From assembly GCF_002217395.1 (NCBI RefSeq), contig NZ_MUHD01000005.1, forward strand, positions 62,001 through 126,000: a DNA stretch of 64,000 nucleotides, in the 5' to 3' direction. How positions within the stretch are numbered: the first letter of the stretch is position 1; every line of letters starts with the position of its first letter. Made by a program: the position numbers and the translations under genes. This DNA comes from Flavobacterium plurextorum (GTDB lineage: Bacteria; Bacteroidota; Bacteroidia; Flavobacteriales; Flavobacteriaceae). Under the pieces are notes generated by a model. It saw only the letters and a program-made list of their open reading frames with translations, was not told the origin of the DNA and ran no database searches. This document shows, piece after piece, positions 17,937 to 24,468 of this stretch.

Positions 17937-18491
17937 TTAGTTAATTTGAAGATGTTCCAAATTCTTTTTTACCAAAGTTTTATGTCCAACGGGTTTAAAA
18001 CCAAGCTTTAAATATAATTTTTTAGCATTTGGATTAGCTTCTTCTACAAGTAAACCTAAGGTCTCTTTATTTTTATGAACGTATTTATCAATTAAAAATT
18101 GCAGAATTGCAGAACCAATTCCTTTTCCCTGATGTTTAGGATTTATACCTAGAGAGTCAATATAATACTCTCCAGCCTGCGTTTCATCTTCGGGATTAAA
18201 ATCGGGATTATAATTGTTTCGCACATATTCGATTATCGGATTGCGCAATTTTTCTAAATCGGCACCATCATAAAGATTAACTGCACCAATAATTTCATTA
18301 TCAGCTTCGGCTACATAACAATTTTGATAGGAATATTGATTGTTTTCTGTTTCGACAAAATGCTGCAAAAATTCAAGTGCGCTGTTATAATCGTCTTTGC
18401 AGATAAATTTATAAATTATGTCTTCCATTGCAAGTAATAAAATCGGCGCAATGTATTTAGAATCGGAGGCAGCAGCTTTTCTGATAATCAT
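17937..18491 (-). CDS. GNAT family N-acetyltransferase
   Basis: A 184-residue acetyltransferase. The acetyl-CoA loop is visible in NPKHQGKGIGSAILQFLID (about residues 116-134), preceded by the strand DNEIIGAVNLYDGAD and followed by NPNAKKLYLKLGFK, the typical C-terminal GNAT strand-helix. Substrate unknown. First gene of a two-gene operon with DoxX; a consensus promoter lies at 18513-18541. Confidence 0.88.
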   Translation of the reverse strand: MIIRKAAASDSKYIAPILLLAMEDIIYKFICKDDYNSALEFLQHFVETENNQYSYQNCYVAEADNEIIGAVNLYDGADLEKLRNPIIEYVRNNYNPDFNPEDETQAGEYYIDSLGINPKHQGKGIGSAILQFLIDKYVHKNKETLGLLVEEANPNAKKLYLKLGFKPVGHKTLVKKNLEHLQIN

Positions 18492-18512
18492 AATAGAGTA
18501 TTTTACTTTTTA

Positions 18513-18541
18513 CAAATTTACAATTATAATATTCAGGGCAA
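18513..18541 (-). promoter_or_regulatory. Promoter of the GNAT-DoxX operon
   Basis: On the minus strand, TTG (18541-18539), an 18-bp spacer and TAAATTTG (18520-18513) match the Bacteroidota promoter consensus, 22 bp upstream of the start codon. Confidence 0.65.
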
Positions 18542-18631
18542 GTAATGACTTTAAATAGAGATTAACTTATTATGCTGAATTTGTACCATTATAGGATTAA
18601 AATATACCATATTTAAAATTTAATCTCCTTG

Positions 18632-18639
18632 TATCTTTG
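18632..18639 (+). promoter_or_regulatory. Possible -7 box of the quinone reductase-like gene
   Basis: TATCTTTG matches TAnnTTTG, 63 bp before the start codon at 18703. No TTG is found at -33 distance, so this is tentative. Confidence 0.35.
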
Positions 18640-18702
18640 TTAAAGTAAACCAGTTGAGGTAAGTATTAAAAAACAGAAGTAACGAAATAAAAAAGTATAA
18701 AA

Positions 18703-19716
18703 ATGAAAGCAATAGGATTTAAAACATCATTGGCTATAGGGGAAAAAGACAGTTTTATTGAATTTGAAACATCAAAACCAGTTCCTGCTGCCCATGATTT
18801 ATTAGTAAAAATAGATGCCATTTCAGTAAATCCGGTAGATTTTAAAGTTCGTCAGAGCAGTGCTAAAGATACCGTTTTAGAAAATCCGAAGATTATTGGC
18901 TGGGACGCTGTTGGAATTGTAGAAGCTGTCGGCGAAAATGTTACGCTGTTTAAAAAAGGAGACGAAGTTTATTATGCGGGCGATATCACAAAACAAGGAA
19001 GCAATGCCGAATATCAAATTATTGATGAACGAATTACTGGCAGAAAGCCAAAATCGTTAAGTATTGAAGAAGCTGCCGTTATACCGTTGACAGGTTTAAC
19101 AGCGTGGGAAATTTTGTTTGATCGAATCCGAATAAATTCGGAAAAGGACAAAGGAAAATCAATTTTAATAATTGGAGGTGCCGGCGGAGTTGGGTCGATT
19201 GCAATTCAGCTTGCTAAAAAAATCGCTGGTTTAACTGTGATTGCAACAGCTTCACGTCCAGAAACGATAGATTGGTGCAAGAAACAAGGAGCTGATTTTG
19301 TAGTTGATCATAAAAACTTAATTACATCTGTTAGAGAAGCTGGTTTTGAAAATGTAGATTTTATTTTAGACTTTGTCGACACCAACTTATATTGGGATTT
19401 AATGGTTGAATTGATAAAACCTCAAGGTCATATTGCTTCAATTACTGGAAGCAGTGATCCTGTGGCGTTGAATAAATTGAAAAGCAAAAGTGTATCCTTT
19501 TCTTGGGAGTTAATGTATACACGTTCGATGTTTCAAACAGAAGATATGATTGAACAGCATAATATTTTGAATAAAATAGCAGATTTGTTAGATGAAGGTG
19601 TTTTGAAAACCACTTTAAATGAAACATTAATAGGTCTTACAGCAGATAACCTTAAAAAGGCGCACCAGCTTTTAGAGTCAGGAAAAACGATTGGAAAAAT
19701 TGCAATAAAACTCTAA
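18703..19716 (+). CDS. Zinc-type alcohol dehydrogenase-like / quinone oxidoreductase family protein
   Basis: A 337-residue medium-chain dehydrogenase/reductase. The GroES-like N-terminal half contains NPVDFKVRQ and GWDAVGIVEAVGENV. The NADPH Rossmann motif is ILIIGGAGGVGSIAIQLAKK (about 151-170). The Cys and His ligands of a catalytic zinc are missing, so it acts as a quinone or enone reductase rather than a true alcohol dehydrogenase. A strong terminator follows at 19737. Single-gene unit; substrate unknown. Confidence 0.87.
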   Translation: MKAIGFKTSLAIGEKDSFIEFETSKPVPAAHDLLVKIDAISVNPVDFKVRQSSAKDTVLENPKIIGWDAVGIVEAVGENVTLFKKGDEVYYAGDITKQGSNAEYQIIDERITGRKPKSLSIEEAAVIPLTGLTAWEILFDRIRINSEKDKGKSILIIGGAGGVGSIAIQLAKKIAGLTVIATASRPETIDWCKKQGADFVVDHKNLITSVREAGFENVDFILDFVDTNLYWDLMVELIKPQGHIASITGSSDPVALNKLKSKSVSFSWELMYTRSMFQTEDMIEQHNILNKIADLLDEGVLKTTLNETLIGLTADNLKKAHQLLESGKTIGKIAIKL

Positions 19717-19736
19717 GTTTTTCTTTAAAAGAATTC

Positions 19737-19771
19737 AAAAGTCCAATTCAACTCGATTGGACTTTTTTTTT
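19737..19771 (+). terminator. Rho-independent terminator
   Basis: Stem aaaagtccaat / attggactttt with an 8-nt loop and a T-run. Confidence 0.9.
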
Positions 19772-19875
19772 GTAAATTGGTGAAATTCTATAAGTTAAAA
19801 TGTAAATCATGTAAAAGTTAATATCCTTAATTTTAGATATTTGTTTGTATTAACCCAAATTAACTAATAACTGCT

Positions 19876-21099
19876 ATGAAAAAAATTAAATACATTTTTG
19901 TTCTTTCAACTGCTTTTTTGACGTTTAGCTGTTCAAGTAATGATAAAGCAAAGAATGATGGAGGAACAAAAACAGATCCTGTAGAAAAAGAAAAGCCAAA
20001 TTCTAATTATAAACCTGCATTTGCAGGGCAAACCCGAGTAAATGGTGTGACTACGAATACTGCGTTTCAGGCTGTTGTTCTTACATCAGAATTAACAAAT
20101 CCGTGGGGAGTAAAAAGTCTGCCGGACGGACGTCTTTTGGTTACTCAAAAAACAGGAACAATGCGTATTGTTACTCCCGCAGGAGTTGTAAGCGCTCCTA
20201 TTACTGGTCTGCCAGCAGTAAATGCTTCAGGACAAGGCGGTTTATTAGGGTTGTGTTTGGATCCTGATTTTGCTTCAAACCGAATGATTTATTGGGTTTT
20301 CTCTGAAGCAGTTTCGGGTGGAAATATATCTTCAGTGGCAAAGGGAAAATTATCCAATGATGAAAAAACGATCGAAAATGCGATGGTAATTTATCGCTCA
20401 AGTCCAGCAAACGCTAGTAATCTGCATTACGGAGGACGAATTCTTTTTGATCAAACAGGAAATCTTATTGTGAGTACAGGAGAACGCTCCGTTTTAGAAA
20501 CCAGACCTTTGGCACAATCTTTAACAGCTAGTTTAGGAAAAGTGATCAGAATAACAAAAGAAGGGAAAGCAGCAGCGGGAAATCCAACTTTTGCGGGAGC
20601 AGGAGCATTGCCTGAATTGTTTACTTACGGACATAGAAATCCGCAAGGACTGGCTGTGCATCCAATTACGAAAGAAATTTGGCTGAGCGAGCACGGACCG
20701 CGAGGTGGTGATGAAATTAATCGCCTTCAGGCTGGATTAAATTATGGCTGGCCGATAATTACATACGGAATTGAATACAGCGGAGAACCTACTGGTGCCG
20801 GAATTCAGCAAAAAGAAGGAATGGAGCAGCCTGTTTATTATTGGGATCCTGTTGTATCGCCAAGCGGAATTACTTTTTATGGAGGAAATCGTATACCAGA
20901 ATGGGAAAATAATTTGTTTGTTGGCTGTTTAAGCGGCATGCATATCGTTCGCCTTGTTATTAAAGATAATAAAGTTGCAGGAGAAGAAAGACTTCTTGCC
21001 AGCGAAAATCAGCGTTTTAGAGATATTACGCAAGGCAGCGACGGTGCTTTGTATGCCGTGACGGACCAAGGAAGGCTTTATAAAATTGATAAAAAGTAA
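19876..21099 (+). CDS. PQQ-dependent sugar dehydrogenase-like lipoprotein
   Basis: A 407-residue lipoprotein (lipobox LTFSC, Cys19) with a six-bladed beta-propeller of the soluble glucose/aldose dehydrogenase family. Typical motifs are NPWGVKSLPDGRLLVTQKTG, GQGGLLGLCLDPDFA, NLHYGGRILFD, YGHRNPQGLAVHP and WLSEHGPRGGDEINRLQAGL; His, Arg and Asp of these bind PQQ and calcium in characterised members. It would oxidise sugars in the periplasm or at the outer membrane if PQQ is available; no PQQ genes are in the window. Some family members in animals and bacteria use other substrates. Confidence 0.88.
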   Translation: MKKIKYIFVLSTAFLTFSCSSNDKAKNDGGTKTDPVEKEKPNSNYKPAFAGQTRVNGVTTNTAFQAVVLTSELTNPWGVKSLPDGRLLVTQKTGTMRIVTPAGVVSAPITGLPAVNASGQGGLLGLCLDPDFASNRMIYWVFSEAVSGGNISSVAKGKLSNDEKTIENAMVIYRSSPANASNLHYGGRILFDQTGNLIVSTGERSVLETRPLAQSLTASLGKVIRITKEGKAAAGNPTFAGAGALPELFTYGHRNPQGLAVHPITKEIWLSEHGPRGGDEINRLQAGLNYGWPIITYGIEYSGEPTGAGIQQKEGMEQPVYYWDPVVSPSGITFYGGNRIPEWENNLFVGCLSGMHIVRLVIKDNKVAGEERLLASENQRFRDITQGSDGALYAVTDQGRLYKIDKK

Positions 21100-21128
21100 G
21101 ACTTCAAGATTTTGTATAATAAAACTAT

Positions 21129-21150
21129 AATGGCGCAATACGGCGCCATT
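21129..21150. terminator. Hairpin between convergent genes
   Basis: Perfect 8-bp stem aatggcgc / gcgccatt with a 6-nt loop between the convergent ends of the sugar dehydrogenase gene and the membrane protein gene. T-runs are short on both sides, so it is a moderate terminator at best. Confidence 0.65.
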
Positions 21151-21199
21151 ATTTATTTAAAAAAATGGCTGTTGTATTTTAGTCAATTTGTGAGTGTTT

Positions 21200-21682
21200 T
21201 TAAATAGTGAAGTAAGCTTTCGTTACAATGAGTAAAATTAAAGTAAGAAAGTAAAGAGCAGTTGCTACGACAGTAAAAATGATATGGGCAAAAAACAGCT
21301 GAATATAGTAATCTCTAAAACCAAGGGGGGGACGATAATGAGTGATTTTAAAAATAAACATCCAGCTGATTATGCCAATTATACCGCTGATTACTCCAAG
21401 AATAAGAGCACTAAGTGCCGAAATTGCTAAAATATCTTCTGCCCAAATGATATGATAAGCTGCTACAAATAGAAAGCCAATTACAAAATGAAGAAACCAG
21501 CCCAAATTATCTTTACACTCGTTTGTAATATCAATGTTCATTTGAACTAATACCGAGCTTAGAAGCACGGGTTCTTTGTATAATTTTCTGTAATTTTTAG
21601 ACATAAAATAGCTGAACCACGTCATTGCTGATGTCGCAGCTCCCGAAATTAAAACCAGTTGTATGAAAATATATAAATCCAT
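21200..21682 (-). CDS. Four-helix membrane protein of unknown function
   Basis: Using the ATG at 21682 (MDLYIFIQLVL) the product is 160 residues with four hydrophobic segments; the upstream ATG at 21703 adds only MNYKPKI. A conserved-looking basic/aromatic stretch, KITHYRPPLGFRDYYIQLFFAH, lies between the third and fourth helices. Not recognised as any characterised family. It is convergent with the sugar dehydrogenase gene, with a hairpin between them. Confidence 0.65.
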   Translation of the reverse strand: MDLYIFIQLVLISGAATSAMTWFSYFMSKNYRKLYKEPVLLSSVLVQMNIDITNECKDNLGWFLHFVIGFLFVAAYHIIWAEDILAISALSALILGVISGIIGIISWMFIFKITHYRPPLGFRDYYIQLFFAHIIFTVVATALYFLTLILLIVTKAYFTI

Positions 21683-21985
21683 AATCTTCGGTTTATAGTT
21701 CAAAAAATGCTCTATTCAAAGTTAAATCTATAATAGCAGGAATGCTTACATTATTGAACTTTGCAATTATATAATTATCAGTATAAAATCGATGATTGTC
21801 GAGGTTTTCGTTTTTAATGTGTTGATTATTAGTTGTTAAGTTGTTTTTTGGTTATGAAAAAACAATCCAATTAGTTATCTTTATAAGGTTTAGAATTGTT
21901 TGAATTTCATAAGTAAATGTTTCTATTCTGTTATTTTTAAAGAGAGAGGGTTTTTAATTTTACACTATAATTTAATATATAAAGT
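21683..21985. other. 303-bp AT-rich divergent intergenic region
   Basis: A minus-strand TAACTTTG (21724-21717) fits a -7 box for the membrane protein gene but lacks a placed -33 element. No box was found for the alcohol dehydrogenase. No other structure was seen. Confidence 0.4.
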
Positions 21986-23041
21986 ATGAACACAATTAAC
22001 GCAAAAGCATTTGGAACCATTGCAGCCGATGCATCATTAGAAGAAATGACAATCGCGCGCAGAGAAGTTTTGGCAAAAGATATCGAAATAGAAATTTTGT
22101 ATTGCGGTGTCTGTCATTCAGATTTACATACTGCAAGAAACGATTGGGGAGGAACACAATATCCAGCTGTTCCCGGTCATGAAATTGTGGGAAGAGTAAC
22201 TAAGGTAGGAAGCGAAGTAACGAAACTTAAAGTTGGCGATTTAGCAGGAGTAGGATGTTTAGTCGATTCGTGTCATACTTGTGACAGTTGTAAAAATGAC
22301 CTTGAGCAGTATTGCTTAAATGGTTTTACAGGAACTTACAATGGCCGAGATGTTCATTTAGGCGGACATACTTATGGAGGTTATTCTCAAAAAGTAGTAG
22401 TCGACGAACATTTTGTTTTAAAAGTGCCTTCAAACTTAAACTTAGCCGCTGTTGCACCATTACTTTGTGCAGGAATTACAACTTGGTCACCATTAAAACA
22501 CTGGAATGTTGGCAAAGGAAGCAAAGTAGCAGTAGTTGGTTTGGGCGGACTTGGACATATGGCTATTAAATTGGCAAAAGGTCTTGGTGCCGAAGTTACC
22601 TTGTTCTCAAGAACACCAAATAAAGAAAAAGACGCTTTAGAACTGGGTGCAGATGCTGTAGTAATTTCAACAGATAATAATCAGATGAATGCCGTAAACG
22701 GAAAGTTTGATTTAATTATTGATACCGTTCCTTATGTGCATGACGTAAATCCTTATGTTGCTACATTAAGTATCAGTGGTACTTTAGTTCTAGTTGGGTA
22801 TTTAGGAGGTTTAGAACCTATTTTAAATACGGTGCCAATGATTTTAGGAAGAAAATCTGTTGCAGGTTCTGTAATTGGCGGAATTGCCGAAACACAAGAG
22901 ATGTTAGATTTTTGTGGAAAACACAATATCGTTTCGGAAATTGAAATTATTAAAATGCAGGAAATCAACGAAGCTTATGAAAGAATGCTGAAAAGCGATG
23001 TAAGATATCGTTTTGTAATTGATATGGCTTCTTTGAAGTAA
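21986..23041 (+). CDS. Zinc-dependent NAD(P)-dependent alcohol dehydrogenase (CAD/YahK-like)
   Basis: A 351-residue medium-chain alcohol dehydrogenase. Catalytic zinc ligands lie in CGVCHSDLHTA and PGHEIVG, and the four structural-zinc cysteines in CHTCDSCKNDLEQYC. The cofactor motif is VAVVGLGGLGHMAIKLAKGL. It resembles cinnamyl-alcohol/YahK-type aldehyde reductases that prefer NADPH. It ends just before a terminator shared with the convergent XRE-cupin gene. It could reduce an aldehyde released by the phosphonate cluster next door, but this is only proximity. Confidence 0.9.
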   Translation: MNTINAKAFGTIAADASLEEMTIARREVLAKDIEIEILYCGVCHSDLHTARNDWGGTQYPAVPGHEIVGRVTKVGSEVTKLKVGDLAGVGCLVDSCHTCDSCKNDLEQYCLNGFTGTYNGRDVHLGGHTYGGYSQKVVVDEHFVLKVPSNLNLAAVAPLLCAGITTWSPLKHWNVGKGSKVAVVGLGGLGHMAIKLAKGLGAEVTLFSRTPNKEKDALELGADAVVISTDNNQMNAVNGKFDLIIDTVPYVHDVNPYVATLSISGTLVLVGYLGGLEPILNTVPMILGRKSVAGSVIGGIAETQEMLDFCGKHNIVSEIEIIKMQEINEAYERMLKSDVRYRFVIDMASLK

Positions 23042-23063
23042 TAGTTTAAGATTTAGAAAAAAG

Positions 23064-23105
23064 AAATCCCAAGTGTCATCTTATTGATACTTGGGATTTT
23101 TTTAT
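23064..23105. terminator. Bidirectional terminator between convergent genes
   Basis: Stem aaatcccaagtgtc / gatacttgggattt (14 bp with one G-T pair), an 8-nt loop and a T-run on the plus strand. It separates the alcohol dehydrogenase gene from the convergent regulator gene at 23127. Confidence 0.85.
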
Positions 23106-23126
23106 TGTTAGCTAAAAAGCAGTTTT

Positions 23127-23693
23127 TTAATTATCGAAAAAATATACGATTAGCATCTTTACAGGCTTTTTGCTTTTGTTGATTGGCACGTGTTTTAATC
23201 TTCCATCAAAAAACAGCGAATCGCCTTCTTTTAAAGTGTAGGTTTCATTTGCTATCAAATAATCAACTTCGCCAGATATAATGTATTTATATTCAAAAGC
23301 ATCAGTACTTACCTGATCTCTGTAACTATTAGGTTCAAGAGTTAAGAAAACAATATCAATAGTAGAATTTTTTATTGTCCGAGTTAAAAAACGCTCGTAT
23401 GAAAAACCGTTAGATCCTTCCTTTTGAAACAGATCGTATTCGTCTTTTCTTTTTATTAGAACCATTTCATCTTCCTGAGTCATATCCTTAAAAAACTCAC
23501 TCAAGTTAATTTGCAGTGCAGAAACGACGCTGAGTAAAACTGTTAGTGAAGGAATGCTTCTTCCGTTCTCAATTTGAGAAATCATGCCTTTACTTACGTC
23601 ACTTAAATCTGCAAGTTCCTGTACAGTAAAGCCTTTTTCGATTCGGTATTGTTTTATTCTCTTACTGATTTCAAGTAAAATAGCTCCTTCCAT
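23127..23693 (-). CDS. XRE-family regulator with C-terminal cupin domain
   Basis: A 188-residue regulator. Residues about 8-65 form a lambda-repressor-type helix-turn-helix (KGFTVQELADLSDVSKGMISQIENG), and residues about 110-185 form a cupin barrel (EYKYIISGEVDYLI, LKEGDSLFFDGRLKHVP) that would sense a small ligand. The gene is divergent from the phosphonatase-like operon across a 110-bp region holding three palindromes. It is probably the substrate-responsive regulator of that operon and of itself, rather than a phosphate-starvation regulator. Confidence 0.9.
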   Translation of the reverse strand: MEGAILLEISKRIKQYRIEKGFTVQELADLSDVSKGMISQIENGRSIPSLTVLLSVVSALQINLSEFFKDMTQEDEMVLIKRKDEYDLFQKEGSNGFSYERFLTRTIKNSTIDIVFLTLEPNSYRDQVSTDAFEYKYIISGEVDYLIANETYTLKEGDSLFFDGRLKHVPINKSKKPVKMLIVYFFDN

Positions 23694-23701
23694 GTTTAGT
23701 A

Positions 23702-23713
23702 TTTGTATACAAA
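23702..23713. promoter_or_regulatory. 12-bp palindrome tttgtatacaaa
   Basis: A perfect palindrome just upstream of the XRE-cupin start codon at 23693. It may be part of its operator region. Confidence 0.4.
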
Positions 23714-23714
23714 A

Positions 23715-23731
23715 GTTTATTAATAATAAAC
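23715..23731. promoter_or_regulatory. Operator candidate 1 (gtttatta-a-taataaac)
   Basis: A perfect 17-bp palindrome with 8-bp arms. It shares the core GTTTA-N7-TAAAC with a second palindrome whose centre is 32 bp away (about three helical turns), so one regulator dimer pair could bind the same face of the DNA. Confidence 0.6.
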
Positions 23732-23746
23732 ATTACTTTACGATTT

Positions 23747-23763
23747 GTTTACATATAGTAAAC
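23747..23763. promoter_or_regulatory. Operator candidate 2 (gtttac-atata-gtaaac)
   Basis: A 17-bp palindrome with 6-bp arms and the same GTTTA-N7-TAAAC core, 40 bp before the start codon of the HAD gene and overlapping its likely promoter. Confidence 0.6.
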
Positions 23764-23803
23764 ATTTGTATAGTAATATTGCACTGTAAAAATAAACAAA
23801 AGT

Positions 23804-24457
23804 ATGGAATTAATTGTATTTGATATGGCTGGTACGACAGTCCATGATGAAAATAAAGTTGGCTTAACATTGCAAGCTGCTTTAAAAGAATTTGGTTATG
23901 ATTTTTCTCTTGATAAGATTAATGTAGTAATGGGTTACGAAAAACCAGTAGCGATTTCGATTTTATTAGAAGAAAAAAGACCTGAGTTAATAAATAAAAT
24001 CCATCAGGTTTTTGTAGCAAAAATGATTGCTTTTTATGAGCAGAGCAACGATGTAAAAGCAACTTCAAATGCTCATGAAACGATTCAGTACTTAAGAAAC
24101 AATGGTATAAAAGTAGCTTTTGATACAGGATTTTCTCGTCCGATTGCCGATGCTATTTTCGAAAAACTAAATTGGAAACAAGGTGTTGATTTCGATTTCA
24201 GTATTACTTCTGATGAGGTTGAGCACGGACGTCCTTATCCAGATATGATTTTTAGAGCTATGGAGCATTTTAATATTGAAGATGCTTCATTAGTTGGAAA
24301 AGTTGGTGATACAATGTCAGATTTACAGCAAGGTGAAAATGCAAAATGCGGATTAGTAGTCGGCGTGACCACTGGAGCATACAGCCGCGAGGAATTAGAG
24401 CATCATTATCACCATTATATTATTGACGATTTATCAGAATTAAAAAACAAACTTTAA
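23804..24457 (+). CDS. Phosphonatase-like HAD hydrolase
   Basis: A 217-residue HAD enzyme, first gene of a five-gene operon. The nucleophile motif is FDMAGTTV: Asp7 is present, but the usual +2 Asp is replaced by Ala9, as in phosphonoacetaldehyde hydrolase (PhnX). The cap carries MGYEK with Lys47; its spacing from the nucleophile matches the Schiff-base Lys53 of Bacillus PhnX (from Asp12). The C-terminal half has the Mg-binding GKVGDTMSDLQ loop. These residues point to C-P bond cleavage of a phosphono-aldehyde rather than ordinary phosphatase activity. No 2-aminoethylphosphonate transaminase (PhnW) is adjacent, so the aldehyde must come from another reaction, perhaps the dehydrogenase at 28832. 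Confidence 0.85.
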   Translation: MELIVFDMAGTTVHDENKVGLTLQAALKEFGYDFSLDKINVVMGYEKPVAISILLEEKRPELINKIHQVFVAKMIAFYEQSNDVKATSNAHETIQYLRNNGIKVAFDTGFSRPIADAIFEKLNWKQGVDFDFSITSDEVEHGRPYPDMIFRAMEHFNIEDASLVGKVGDTMSDLQQGENAKCGLVVGVTTGAYSREELEHHYHHYIIDDLSELKNKL

Positions 24458-24468
24458 TTTATAAACTC

